A stretch of DNA of 48,602 nt, taken from assembly GCA_028712375.1 (NCBI GenBank), contig JAQTQG010000008.1:1-48602 (forward strand), written 5' to 3'. Positions 24,769 to 34,312 of the stretch are shown here, piece after piece; positions within the stretch are counted from its first letter, which is position 1; each line of letters opens with the position of its first letter. The position numbers were made by a program, and so were the translations under genes. Below the pieces are notes generated by a model. It saw only the letters and a program-made list of their open reading frames with translations. It was not told the DNA's origin and made no database searches. This DNA is from Candidatus Omnitrophota bacterium. Its GTDB lineage: Bacteria; Omnitrophota; Gorgyraeia; Gygaellales; Profunditerraquicolaceae.

Positions 24769-26022
24769 AAAATACTCCTGATAAACTTCTTTAAAACGAT
24801 TTATTGTTTTAAAAAACAGGTTTTTGGCGGGCTTGACTAAAGCGATGTTTCCCACAGCTTTATTTTCCAGATCTTCGCAGATCATCCCCAGGCAGGTCAG
24901 ATAAGTCAGATACTTTTGTCCGGATAAATCACTATTTTCTTTAGCTAAAGAAGCAATCTCCTGATTATTAATCCGCCCAATAGCCACCGGCATGCCGGTT
25001 ACGCTCTCCATCATCTCAATAAATCCTTCGGTCAGCAAGGTCTTGCCGGCCATAATAAAACGATCGACTTCATGGAGGGCAATTTTTTGCTCCACCGCAT
25101 CCTTAATTTGCGTACAGATCAGGCGGCTGGAATTGGTAGCCATCACCGCCACATCATGCTGCTTTATAGGTTTATAAAATTCATCCTTTTTAACCAGAAT
25201 CTCTTTATCTTCCGGGATATTATTAATTTCCCCGATTACCCCATATGAGCGCTTGATGTCCTCTGCTAATTCAAAATTTATTTTTAATCCTTCTGACAGC
25301 TGCTGGGTCATACTGTTGCCGCCTAAAGGCAGAATCTGGATACTTTGTAAAAGCCCATCTTTAAAAATCAATATTTCTGTTATATCGCTGCCACAATCGC
25401 AAAACACGCTCCTGCCGCGTTTTTCTTCTATGCCAAATATCGCCTTGCTGGTAGCCAACCCCGAGAAAGAAAGGCTTCTTATCTCATATCCGGCCTGGCT
25501 AATCACGCGGCTTAAACTCTGTAATGATGCTAATCGGGCGCACACTAAATACAGGTCCACCTCCAGCCTATGGCTGTATAAACCAATAGGATTAACCACA
25601 TTGCTTTTAGAATCAATAGCATAACTTGAGGGAATCACATGGATAATTTCATCATCCAGGCTTGAGCCCAGAATACGCGCCTGCTCATTGGCAATAGCGA
25701 TATCAGTAGAAGTAATCACCTTATTCCCCCGCTCAGCAAGCGGGATAATCGCATGGCTGTGTTTAGTCAAAATATCCTTGCCTGAAAAATTAGTATGAAT
25801 AAATTTAATTTTTAATCCGGATTTAGCTTTCAGGCTCTTTAAAACTTTGGTCAAACAAATAACTAACTCCGTGGCGTCAACAATCACGCCTTCTTTAACT
25901 CCCCGCGAAGGAAAACAATCGAAATAAATATTGGTTATTTTATTTTTTTTAACCAAAGCCAGCGCTGCAGATATCTTATTCGAACCGATGTCAATAGCGC
26001 AAATATAACTATTATTTAACAT
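24766..26022 (-). CDS. ftsA: Cell division protein FtsA
   Basis: The 418-residue actin-like protein has phosphate loops AIDIGSNKISAAL and CDCGSDITEILIF and a SHS2/1C domain between. The C-terminal amphipathic helix FKTINRFKEVYQEYF is the kind FtsA uses to bind the membrane. It tethers FtsZ filaments and recruits divisome proteins. It overlaps ftsQ by 11 nt. The protein is full length although its stop codon lies in the R2 hairpin. The next gene is yggS, not ftsZ. Confidence 0.94.
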   Translation of the reverse strand: MLNNSYICAIDIGSNKISAALALVKKNKITNIYFDCFPSRGVKEGVIVDATELVICLTKVLKSLKAKSGLKIKFIHTNFSGKDILTKHSHAIIPLAERGNKVITSTDIAIANEQARILGSSLDDEIIHVIPSSYAIDSKSNVVNPIGLYSHRLEVDLYLVCARLASLQSLSRVISQAGYEIRSLSFSGLATSKAIFGIEEKRGRSVFCDCGSDITEILIFKDGLLQSIQILPLGGNSMTQQLSEGLKINFELAEDIKRSYGVIGEINNIPEDKEILVKKDEFYKPIKQHDVAVMATNSSRLICTQIKDAVEQKIALHEVDRFIMAGKTLLTEGFIEMMESVTGMPVAIGRINNQEIASLAKENSDLSGQKYLTYLTCLGMICEDLENKAVGNIALVKPAKNLFFKTINRFKEVYQEYF

Positions 26023-26800
26023 TATTAAGTTTAATTAAAGGCTCCTTAAACCTAAGGTCAATATATTTAATATTGGCCCATTCTTTACGTTCCTGAGTTA
26101 CCAACCCCCCTAAAATCATCATTTTTTGCCGGATACCGTTTATCCCGGTGCGCACCTCAAAACCCACCCACTCGGCCTGAGGAGAAGGCAAAGCATAATT
26201 AACAAGCTGCCTGGGTAAAAGCATAAAAAACCCGGCACTGCCGGCACTAGACACATCGATTCTCTTTAAAGTAAACCCGGAAAAAGCTTTATTAGAATTA
26301 AACTCTTTAACAATACTTAAAGCCAAAACCAGCTCCGGGCGCTTATAAACTACACCGGGACGGGGAGCAAAAATCTTAGTCTCCAGACCGTAAATTACCG
26401 GAAGCCCTAAATCTTCAACGGCAGTATCCGGATAAAATAAAACACCCTGTTCATCAATAGCAAAATTTTTATAAAATTTTACCAAAGCGACCGGCTTACG
26501 TTTCAAAAAATCTATTACAATACAACCAGGTAAAATCCTGGTAAATCTAACCTTACGGCAATCCGGGCACCGCAAGTAAGCCTTCCAGGCTTCATTGCTT
26601 AAATTCAAATTGAATATATTTTTACCTTTTAAATATTCAAATTGAACATCAGAATTTCTGACGACCACTTGCTTAACGGCAAAAAAATCTGAACTAGACA
26701 ATACTTTCCAAATATAACCCATAACAAAAGAGATGGCAAGTAAAATTATCGCCAGAAAAGTAATAGTTTTTATTGGTAAATCAAACTTTTGTTTTTTCAT
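26012..26800 (-). CDS. ftsQ: Cell division protein FtsQ/DivIB
   Basis: The 262-residue protein has a short cytoplasmic tail, one membrane helix (about 11-33), a POTRA-like region (about 40-115) and a beta domain. Sequence conservation is low, as usual; position between ddl and ftsA supports the name. It bridges the divisome with FtsL/FtsB. It overlaps ddl by ATGA. Confidence 0.87.
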   Translation of the reverse strand: MKKQKFDLPIKTITFLAIILLAISFVMGYIWKVLSSSDFFAVKQVVVRNSDVQFEYLKGKNIFNLNLSNEAWKAYLRCPDCRKVRFTRILPGCIVIDFLKRKPVALVKFYKNFAIDEQGVLFYPDTAVEDLGLPVIYGLETKIFAPRPGVVYKRPELVLALSIVKEFNSNKAFSGFTLKRIDVSSAGSAGFFMLLPRQLVNYALPSPQAEWVGFEVRTGINGIRQKMMILGGLVTQERKEWANIKYIDLRFKEPLIKLNNVK

Positions 26801-27801
26801 TCCATACCTTCTTTTTTATTTAATTGCGCTAGCCCCGGAGTTTCCATGGGACGTTTGGAAAACGCGGGATTTACATATGCTGATTCTAATAGTTTAAGGC
26901 AAAGCTGAGTAAAATCAATGCCTGCTACTTTGGCGGCTTTCGGCAATAGGCTGGTAGCCGTCATTCCGGGTATAGTATTAATCTCCAGAATATAAGCACA
27001 TCCATTTTTCGCCAGAATAAAATCGACCCGGGAACAACCGTAACAACCAAGAAGCTTATGAGCGGCTAAAGCTTCCCGCTGGATTCTTGAGGCTACATGA
27101 GATTCCAAAACAGCCGGAACAATATATTGAGTCGAAACATCCTGGTACTTAGCCGTAAAATCAAAAAATTTACTATGCGGAATAATCTCAATAACCGGCA
27201 GGGCCATTTCATTCAAAATTCCCACTGTAAGTTCTCTGCCGGCGACATACTCTTGTATAACTATATGCTCATCATACTCAAAAGCCAGTTCGATTGCTGC
27301 CGGCAATTGGCCGGCAGCCTCAACCAGCGAAAGCCCGATACTTGAACCGTGATTAGCGGGTTTAACGACTAAAGGAAACCCGAGATTATTAACCGAAAAA
27401 TTTTGTTTCCGGTAATCTGATTTTTTCAGAAACTCAGATTTCGGCACGCACAATCCACCTTGAGCAAATATTTTCAGAGAACCAATCTTATCCATCGCCA
27501 GCTTACTGGCTTTAACTCCCGAAGCGGTAAAAGGAAGCTGCATCTGCTCAAGGATGCTCTGAATTACGCCGTCTTCTCCGAAGCGGCCATGCAAAGCAAT
27601 AAACGCGCAATTTAGGCCATACTTCCCTAACAGTTCAATATTGTCCTGAAAGCTATCCGTCGTTATATCGATCGCCACCGCCTCTGCCCCGGCATCCTTA
27701 AGCGCGGAAAAAACAGCTTTACCGCTTTTTAAGGAGATCTCCCTCTCTGAAGAAGGCCCGCCCATTAAAACACCGATTCTGCCAAATTCTTTTATTTCCA
27801 T
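26797..27801 (-). CDS. ddl: D-alanine--D-alanine ligase
   Basis: The 334-residue ATP-grasp enzyme has GGPSSEREISLKSG near the N-terminus, HGRFGEDGVIQ, KPANHGSSIGL and EINTIPGMTATSLLPKAA. It makes the D-Ala-D-Ala dipeptide used by MurF. It overlaps murB by 10 nt and ftsQ by 4 nt. All expected catalytic stretches are present. Confidence 0.96.
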   Translation of the reverse strand: MEIKEFGRIGVLMGGPSSEREISLKSGKAVFSALKDAGAEAVAIDITTDSFQDNIELLGKYGLNCAFIALHGRFGEDGVIQSILEQMQLPFTASGVKASKLAMDKIGSLKIFAQGGLCVPKSEFLKKSDYRKQNFSVNNLGFPLVVKPANHGSSIGLSLVEAAGQLPAAIELAFEYDEHIVIQEYVAGRELTVGILNEMALPVIEIIPHSKFFDFTAKYQDVSTQYIVPAVLESHVASRIQREALAAHKLLGCYGCSRVDFILAKNGCAYILEINTIPGMTATSLLPKAAKVAGIDFTQLCLKLLESAYVNPAFSKRPMETPGLAQLNKKEGME

Positions 27802-28673
27802 ATTTTTATCTCGGGCTCCAATCCAACCTTAAATTTTTCTTTTACTTTTTTTTGTATCAAATCCATCAGCGATAAAACATCACGGCTTTTTGCGCCTTTA
27901 GCATTTAAGATGAAGTTCGCATGCGATTCAGAAATAACCGCTTTTCCCACGCGCCTGCCTTTTAATCCGCAGGCGTCAATCAATTTGCCGGCGGAATCCT
28001 TTCCAGGATTTTTAAAAATACATCCGGCATTCGGCAGCCTGTTGTTCTGCGCCTGCTTTCGTTTTCGAAGATACTCCCGGATCTTCGCGGTAATTTCATT
28101 CTTCTTCCCCGGAAGCAGCCTAAGCCTAGCCCAAATAATAACATATTTATTTAAATTGGAACTCCGGTAACTAAATTTCAGTTGTTTACCGGATAAAATT
28201 CTAAATTTGCCGGAATAGTCTAAAACGCCTATTTCATTCGCCAATGCCCCGATCGACTGGCCCCAGGCGCCGGCATTCCCCAGCAACGCGCCGCCTAATG
28301 TCCCGGGTATGCCGGTTAAAAATTCTACGCCGCTTAATTTATTCTTTCCGGAAAAAACAATCAGTTTATTTAATTTTAAACCGCCTCCGGCAACAATAAA
28401 ATTTCCCCGGCAGATGCATTTTTGGAAAAATTTACGGTTTAACCTGATCACTAACCCATCCAGGCCGGCGTCGCTAACTAAGACATTACTGCCTAAACCC
28501 AAAATAAAGACGCGCATACCGGCATGCCTTGCCAAAATTAAAGCCTGCTGTAAACTTTTAAGCCCCTCCGGCTCAAAAAAATATTGCGCCTGCCCTCCGA
28601 TCTTAAAACTCGTATAGGCGGATAGATTGACTTTAGTTTTTATCCTTTTACTTAAGCTCTTGGGCCAAAGCAT
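27792..28673 (-). CDS. murB: UDP-N-acetylenolpyruvoylglucosamine reductase
   Basis: The 293-residue FAD enzyme has TSFKIGGQAQYF, GLGSNVLVSD, GIPGTLGGALLGNAGAWG, FSYRSSNL, GCIFKNP and SESHANFILN (general-acid glutamate). It reduces enolpyruvyl-UDP-GlcNAc to UDP-MurNAc. It overlaps murC by 26 nt, implying coupled translation. MurA is not in the window. Confidence 0.95.
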   Translation of the reverse strand: MLWPKSLSKRIKTKVNLSAYTSFKIGGQAQYFFEPEGLKSLQQALILARHAGMRVFILGLGSNVLVSDAGLDGLVIRLNRKFFQKCICRGNFIVAGGGLKLNKLIVFSGKNKLSGVEFLTGIPGTLGGALLGNAGAWGQSIGALANEIGVLDYSGKFRILSGKQLKFSYRSSNLNKYVIIWARLRLLPGKKNEITAKIREYLRKRKQAQNNRLPNAGCIFKNPGKDSAGKLIDACGLKGRRVGKAVISESHANFILNAKGAKSRDVLSLMDLIQKKVKEKFKVGLEPEIKIWK

Positions 28674-30006
28674 CGCTTACCTTTACAATATCACCCGCCC
28701 CTAAGGTAATTACCAAATCGCCATCTCGCAGCATACCTAAAATATGCGGCAGGATTTGGTCTTTAGGCAGATATAAAACCTGCTTTGCCGGGTCAACTTC
28801 TTTTATTTTATTCACCAGCCCCAAAGCATCAACCCCGGGAGTCGGTTTTTCGCTGGCGGCATAAATATCGGTAACAATCAAATAGTCCGCCTGCCTGAAA
28901 GCCTTAGAAAAATCATCTAACAGTAATTGTGTGCGGCTATAACGATGCGGCTGGAACACCACAATCCTGCGTTTGGCTTTCAAATTAGCGATAGCCGCCA
29001 AAGTTGCTTTTATCTCAGAAGGATGATGCGCATAATCATCAATGACCAGATATTTATCGCTGCGGAATTTAGCCTCCAGGCGGCGCCCGGCCCCCTTATA
29101 GCCCTCTAAGCTGCTGCGTATATGTTTTATATCGATGCCTAATTCCAGGGCCAAACCAATTACCGCCAGAGAGTTTGAAATGTTATGCCTACCACCCAAA
29201 GCTAGATGGAAACGGCCGACAAGCTTATCTTTAAAATAACAATCAAAATCTGAAACTAACCCGTCAAAAACAATGTTTTTAGCATAAATATCCGCGGGGC
29301 TGTCTAAACCGAAAAGAATACATTTACCTTCATAATCACGCATCAGATGCAGAAGATTAGGATCGTCGGCGCAGGCAAAAACACAGCCACCGGTAAGAGT
29401 GCGTTTAATAAAAAGCTTAAACGCCTTTAATTCGTTAGTAAAATTATGGTAATAATCCAAATGTTCCTGGTCAATGTTGGTAATAATAGAATACTTGGGC
29501 GCATAACTTAAAAAGCTTCCATCGGATTCATCTGCTTCCGCGACAAAAAACTGCCCATTCCCCAAACAAGCATTAGCCTGGATATTATTCAATATTCCCC
29601 CGATAGCCACCGTCGGGCAAAGCCCGGCTTGCATCAACAGATAAGAAATTAAAGAAGTAGTGGTAGTTTTGCCATGACTGCCGGCAACCGTGATCGCTGT
29701 TTTTTCCTGCATAAGCTGGGCTAAAGCTTCTGCTCTTTTAATCAGGGGAATACCCAGAAGCTTAGCCTGGGATACCTCGGGGTTATCTTGCGTAATCGCT
29801 GAAGAGTATACTACTACATCCTGATCGGAAACATTCTGCGCGCTATGTCCGGAAAAAATCTTTGCCCCTAATCCTGCCAATTTTTGCGTAATCAGATTAC
29901 CTTTTAAATCCGACCCGCTTACTCTAAACCCGCTTTCCAACATTAAATGCGCAATCCCGCTCATACCGATTCCGCCGATTCCGATAAAATGATAATATTT
30001 TTTCAT
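28648..30006 (-). CDS. murC: UDP-N-acetylmuramate--L-alanine ligase
   Basis: The 452-residue Mur ligase has GIGGIGMSGIAHL at the N-terminus, P-loop VAGSHGKTTTTSL, central EADESDGSF and C-terminal DDYAHHPSEI and FQPHRYSR. It adds L-alanine to UDP-MurNAc. Its ATG overlaps the stop of the metallopeptidase gene upstream (ATGA). Confidence 0.97.
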   Translation of the reverse strand: MKKYYHFIGIGGIGMSGIAHLMLESGFRVSGSDLKGNLITQKLAGLGAKIFSGHSAQNVSDQDVVVYSSAITQDNPEVSQAKLLGIPLIKRAEALAQLMQEKTAITVAGSHGKTTTTSLISYLLMQAGLCPTVAIGGILNNIQANACLGNGQFFVAEADESDGSFLSYAPKYSIITNIDQEHLDYYHNFTNELKAFKLFIKRTLTGGCVFACADDPNLLHLMRDYEGKCILFGLDSPADIYAKNIVFDGLVSDFDCYFKDKLVGRFHLALGGRHNISNSLAVIGLALELGIDIKHIRSSLEGYKGAGRRLEAKFRSDKYLVIDDYAHHPSEIKATLAAIANLKAKRRIVVFQPHRYSRTQLLLDDFSKAFRQADYLIVTDIYAASEKPTPGVDALGLVNKIKEVDPAKQVLYLPKDQILPHILGMLRDGDLVITLGAGDIVKVSDALAQELK

Positions 30007-30782
30007 TTTAATATATAGCTCTTCCAGGATGCCTCAAAATCATTAAAGTCCTTAAAAGAATATGCCCGGGATAAAGCAACCATTAAATTCCGGTTATCCC
30101 GCAGGTTCCGGCAGAAAGTCACGAATGCATCCCTACCAAACTCCATTATAAAATATTTGACTATGCTATAAGATTCCGCATAAAAAAGCCTCACCGTTTC
30201 ACTATCCGCGCTTCTTGCATCAAACTTATTTAAAGCATCCAGGCTTAAAAATCCCCCCTGTCTAATCTTATCCGCCAGGAGCGCCTTAACCGAAGAGATA
30301 TTTTTCTCCCGATAAGAAGCAACACCTTCGTGAAGCCAAAGCGGTACGGCCGGATTATTCAAACCCACCATTTCCACAAAAATAATATGCGCCAATTCAT
30401 GAGGAAGGATGCTCTGCAAAAACCCGGGAGCCCCCGCATAACTCTGGATTAACTTAGCGCTGATTTTTACCTGGCCTCCCGACCAATCAAAACTCTGCGT
30501 CGCCTGCTGGTAGTCACTCTGATTATCAAATAAATAAATTTTTGCGCGGTTATCCCAAGTCCAGAAATCAAAACGGTTAAAGCCAAAATCCTCCGCAATA
30601 GAATCATAACACTCTTCGGCTTTCTGGACTAATGCATTAAGCTCATTTTGCGGGGCATTTTTATAAAAAACATTAAAATGCGTGCTCTTAACAACCTGCC
30701 AGGTTTTTTCCCCGGCAAAAGCCAAAAACGGAAAAGATAAAATTATAAAACACAAACCAATCCAACGCATTAGCCTAAACAT
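30003..30782 (-). CDS. Secreted zinc metallopeptidase (peptidase MA-like), inserted in the dcw cluster
   Basis: The 259-residue protein has a cleavable signal peptide (about 1-23, FLAFAG-E). The gluzincin pattern is HELAH (about residue 128) followed by WLHEGVASY, where the glutamate would be the third zinc ligand. This matches peptidase MA-like proteins, predicted periplasmic or outer-membrane-associated proteases of unknown substrate. It lies between murG and murC, starting 18 nt after murG and overlapping murC by ATGA, so it is co-expressed with cell-wall synthesis. A role in processing an envelope protein or in wall remodelling is inference from location only. Confidence 0.8.
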   Translation of the reverse strand: MFRLMRWIGLCFIILSFPFLAFAGEKTWQVVKSTHFNVFYKNAPQNELNALVQKAEECYDSIAEDFGFNRFDFWTWDNRAKIYLFDNQSDYQQATQSFDWSGGQVKISAKLIQSYAGAPGFLQSILPHELAHIIFVEMVGLNNPAVPLWLHEGVASYREKNISSVKALLADKIRQGGFLSLDALNKFDARSADSETVRLFYAESYSIVKYFIMEFGRDAFVTFCRNLRDNRNLMVALSRAYSFKDFNDFEASWKSYILK

Positions 30783-30800
30783 GTTATCCTTTTTATAGAA

Positions 30801-31877
30801 TTAACCACAGGTTAAAACTTCTCTGGCCAATAAATGCACCGCATCAAGCTCCTGAAACTGCGCATACCCCTGGCGCATTAATTCCAGATTCCGCGGATTC
30901 GTAATAAGTTGTTCAAACTGAATAGTTAATCTTTCCCCCGTCAAATCCTGATCCGGAATAATCCGGGCAGACTTAACACTTGCTAAAACTTCGGCATTAA
31001 GCAGTTGGTGCGCATAAGCAAAGGGATACGGGACTAAAATTGCCGGGACCCTGAATTTTTGTAATTCCGCAATAGTGGTTGCTCCTGCCCGGCAGATAAT
31101 CAAATCCGCTGCGCTATAAGCATACTGCATTTGGGCAAAAAAATCAAAAACCTGGCAAGCCGCCCCCAAAGGCGCATACCCGGATTTAAGCCAGGCAAAA
31201 TCCTGCGACCCGCAAATATGGATTATTTGTAAATCCCCCTTTCGATAGGATGATAGCGCCTCAAGGCAAGCCGCATTTAACCTATGCGACCCCTGGCTGC
31301 CGCCGATAATTAAAATAGTAAATTTACCGTCTTTAAACCCGAAAAAATCCAATGCTTCTTTTTTATCCAAACGCAGTAAATCCTTGCGCAAAGGATTTCC
31401 GGTTAAAACAATTTTGTCAGAAGCAATATCTAAATAATTACGCGTTTGAGTAAAAGAAATCGCCACTTTATCTACCAGCCTGGACAACAGCCTGTTTGCT
31501 CTTCCGCAAACAACATTCTGCTCATGAATTACCGTTTTGATTCTAAACAACCAGGCCCAAAATACTAAAGCGATTGAGTTTAAGCTACCGAACCCCACCA
31601 CCACATCTGGCTTAAATTTTAGAATAATCCGAAAAGACTCCCAGGCTCCGAGCAAAAACAAGTAGACGCCAAACAAATTTTTACCGCTTAACTTAAAACT
31701 TAAATTAGCTGCATGGATATACGCTATCTCTTGATCAACAACCGGAATATTTTCCTGGCGCATTTTTTGCGGTAAGACCAAAAGCACCCGCTCCCCGGAA
31801 CCTCTTAACCCATCCGCTAATGCCGTAGCCGGAAAAATATGTCCGCCACTGGAACCGGTAACGATCAAAATACGCAT
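30801..31877 (-). CDS. murG: UDP-GlcNAc:lipid I N-acetylglucosaminyltransferase
   Basis: The 358-residue GT-B glycosyltransferase has TGSSGGHIFPA near the N-terminus, HEQNVVCGRANR, IIGGSQGSHRLN and CRAGATTIAELQ with PYPFAYAHQ (UDP-GlcNAc binding). It converts lipid I to lipid II at the inner face of the membrane. It is 20 nt downstream of ftsW in the usual order. Confidence 0.96.
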   Translation of the reverse strand: MRILIVTGSSGGHIFPATALADGLRGSGERVLLVLPQKMRQENIPVVDQEIAYIHAANLSFKLSGKNLFGVYLFLLGAWESFRIILKFKPDVVVGFGSLNSIALVFWAWLFRIKTVIHEQNVVCGRANRLLSRLVDKVAISFTQTRNYLDIASDKIVLTGNPLRKDLLRLDKKEALDFFGFKDGKFTILIIGGSQGSHRLNAACLEALSSYRKGDLQIIHICGSQDFAWLKSGYAPLGAACQVFDFFAQMQYAYSAADLIICRAGATTIAELQKFRVPAILVPYPFAYAHQLLNAEVLASVKSARIIPDQDLTGERLTIQFEQLITNPRNLELMRQGYAQFQELDAVHLLAREVLTCG

Positions 31878-31897
31878 TTAATCGAATCTCCAAAAAA

Positions 31898-32992
31898 TTA
31901 AGGATACTCCCCGCAACGGGCAATATTTATCAAAATCCCCAAGCTGACCATATCAAAGATTAACGAAGAACCGCCATAGCTGATAAACGGCAAAGGTAAT
32001 CCTTTAGTGGGAAAGACTCCGCAGGATACTCCAATATTGATAATCGCCTTAAGCGAAATCATCAAGATCAAGCCCAAAGCCAGAAAATAACCAAACCTAT
32101 CCTGGGCGTTCTTAATGATCTTAAGCCCTTGCTGGATAAAAACCATAAACAAAGCGATTAACCCCAGGGTGCCGAGCAGACCGAGCTCTTCGCCAATAAT
32201 GGAAAATATAAAATCCGTATGCGCAGCAGGAAGATAAAATAGTTTCTGCTGGGAATGCCCCAAACCTCTCCCGAACAATCCTCCTGAACCAATAGCAATC
32301 TGAGACTGAATAATCTGAAAACCCGTCCCCTTAGGGTCAAGCCAGGGATTTAAAAAAGCCAGGATTCTTGCCCGGCGGTAAGGTACGCTGAAAACTAAAA
32401 AATAAAGCGCAGGTAAACTGGAGAGTATCAAAGTCAGGATATACCTGCCCCTGACCCCGGCCACAAAAAGCATGATTAAAACTACACTGCTTAAGGCAAT
32501 AACCGTGCCCAGGTCCGGCTGCAAAAGTATAAGCACAGCTACTGCGCCCAACATACACATTCCGGGCATAAAACCGGCTAACAACATTTTAATCTTATCT
32601 TCTTTGCGGGAAACAAAATCCGCGATATAAACAATCAACGCTAAATTTGCAAACTCTGACGGCTGAAAACTGATAAACTTAAACCTGAACCAACGCTGCG
32701 CTCCGGAGACCTCCCTGCCTACCCCGGGGATCAATACTAAAACCAATAAAGCTAAAGCAATCCAGATCATCCAGTGGGCATATTTCCTGAAAAAATGATA
32801 ATCAATGACCATTGCTAAAAAAGCCAGCACTATACCGATGCACAAAAAAGATAAATGCCGTTTCAAAAAATAAAAGCTATCCCCATATTTTTCCCAGGCA
32901 TAAATACTGGAAGAGCTATAAATCATTACAATACCAACACACACCAAAACAATTGATATGTTCAGTAAGTTGATACGTGTTTTTCTGACCAC
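31898..32992 (-). CDS. ftsW: Septal SEDS peptidoglycan glycosyltransferase FtsW
   Basis: The 364-residue SEDS protein has about ten membrane segments. Shared motifs are GAQRWFRF, FQPSEFANLAL, HTDFIFSIIGEELG and GLPLPFISYGGSS. Location between murD and murG and the FIGEE-type loop identify it as FtsW, partner of the FtsI encoded in the same cluster. The start is GTG overlapping the murD stop by one base (TAGTG). Confidence 0.95.
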   Translation of the reverse strand: MVRKTRINLLNISIVLVCVGIVMIYSSSSIYAWEKYGDSFYFLKRHLSFLCIGIVLAFLAMVIDYHFFRKYAHWMIWIALALLVLVLIPGVGREVSGAQRWFRFKFISFQPSEFANLALIVYIADFVSRKEDKIKMLLAGFMPGMCMLGAVAVLILLQPDLGTVIALSSVVLIMLFVAGVRGRYILTLILSSLPALYFLVFSVPYRRARILAFLNPWLDPKGTGFQIIQSQIAIGSGGLFGRGLGHSQQKLFYLPAAHTDFIFSIIGEELGLLGTLGLIALFMVFIQQGLKIIKNAQDRFGYFLALGLILMISLKAIINIGVSCGVFPTKGLPLPFISYGGSSLIFDMVSLGILINIARCGEYP

Positions 32993-34266
32993 TAAGACGC
33001 TTCCTCCTTAACTAAATCCAAAACTATCTTTTTAAAAACCCTGCCGCGCTCTTCGTAATCCGTGAACATATCATAACTTGAACACATCGGGGACAACAGC
33101 ACAACATCCCCGGATCCAGCCTGTTGATAAGCCTTAATTACCGCTTCCTTCAAGCTATCCGCCTTATTTATCGGAAAACCGCCCTCTTTCAGATCAGCGG
33201 CAATTATATCTTTAGCTTCTCCGATCAAAAAAGCCTGTTTAATTTTATTTTTAGCCGCTTCCAGGATTACCCGATAATCAATCCCTTTATGCCTGCCTCC
33301 GGCAATCAAAATAACCGGTGAAGCAATATTAGTAATTGCCCAGATAGCAGAATCGGCGGTAGTTGCTTTGGAATCATTAATGAACTTCACTCCGCTTAAC
33401 TCTGCCACCTCCTCCATGCGATGCTGAATCCCTTTAAACTCCCGGAAAACATTTTGCATTGTCTCCAGGGCGACTCCAAAAATTCTTCCTACCGCAATTA
33501 CCGCGCTTTGATTAGGATTTGAGCCAATTTTCTTATCAAAAAAATTCACTTTTGATTTTGCCTCAACAGCTGCAGCGGTTAAAACAGGATCATCGGCATT
33601 TAACACCAAAAAATCATTACTATCCTGGTTGATAAAAATACGTTTTTTCGCATCCAAATACTCCTGGATATTATTATAACGGTCCAAATGATTCGGAGTC
33701 AGATTTAAAATAACTGCTAATTTGGGTTTAAAATCTTTAATTGTTTCCAGCTGAAAAGAGCTTACCTCAAGCACCACAAAATCACCTTCCTGCATTTTCT
33801 CTACTTCCCCGCAGAACGGGTTACCGATATTACCGCAGACAAAAACTTTTTTTCCGGCCGCCGCCAAAACCTTGCCAATCAAAGTAGTAACGGTAGTTTT
33901 CCCGTTTGAGCCGGTAACCGCAATAATGTCCGCCGGGCACAAAATACTGGCTACTTCAATTTCACTAATCAATAATTTATTAAATTCCCTGGCCCAGTTG
34001 GCGCACAAAGAATCCAGCGGCACGCCCGGGGAAAGCACCACCAGGTCCGCTTGTTTAATTAAACCCTGAGTATGCCGGCCCAACTCTACCTTAATTTGTC
34101 CGGAACAAAGTTTGGCACAGGCTTGCCGGCTCTGCGCATCATCCTTAATATCCGTAACACTCACCATAGCGCCAAGCTTATGCAAAAGATTGGCGCAAGC
34201 GGCTCCGGAACGCGCTAAACCGACAATCGTAACTTTTTTATTTTTAAAATATTCTCTATTACGCAT
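32992..34266 (-). CDS. murD: UDP-N-acetylmuramoylalanine--D-glutamate ligase
   Basis: The 424-residue Mur ligase has GLARSGAACANLL, P-loop VTGSNGKTTVTTL, ILNLTPNHLDRY and FINDSKATTADSA, followed by AGGRHKGIDY. It adds D-glutamate to UDP-MurNAc-L-Ala in the cytoplasm. It follows mraY by 46 nt, the longest gap between consecutive genes in this part of the cluster. There is no visible promoter in that gap. Confidence 0.97.
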   Translation of the reverse strand: MRNREYFKNKKVTIVGLARSGAACANLLHKLGAMVSVTDIKDDAQSRQACAKLCSGQIKVELGRHTQGLIKQADLVVLSPGVPLDSLCANWAREFNKLLISEIEVASILCPADIIAVTGSNGKTTVTTLIGKVLAAAGKKVFVCGNIGNPFCGEVEKMQEGDFVVLEVSSFQLETIKDFKPKLAVILNLTPNHLDRYNNIQEYLDAKKRIFINQDSNDFLVLNADDPVLTAAAVEAKSKVNFFDKKIGSNPNQSAVIAVGRIFGVALETMQNVFREFKGIQHRMEEVAELSGVKFINDSKATTADSAIWAITNIASPVILIAGGRHKGIDYRVILEAAKNKIKQAFLIGEAKDIIAADLKEGGFPINKADSLKEAVIKAYQQAGSGDVVLLSPMCSSYDMFTDYEERGRVFKKIVLDLVKEEAS

Positions 34267-34312
34267 AAACCAAAGGCGAACTCATACTGTTTAGATAAAA
34301 CCGAAATAAAGT

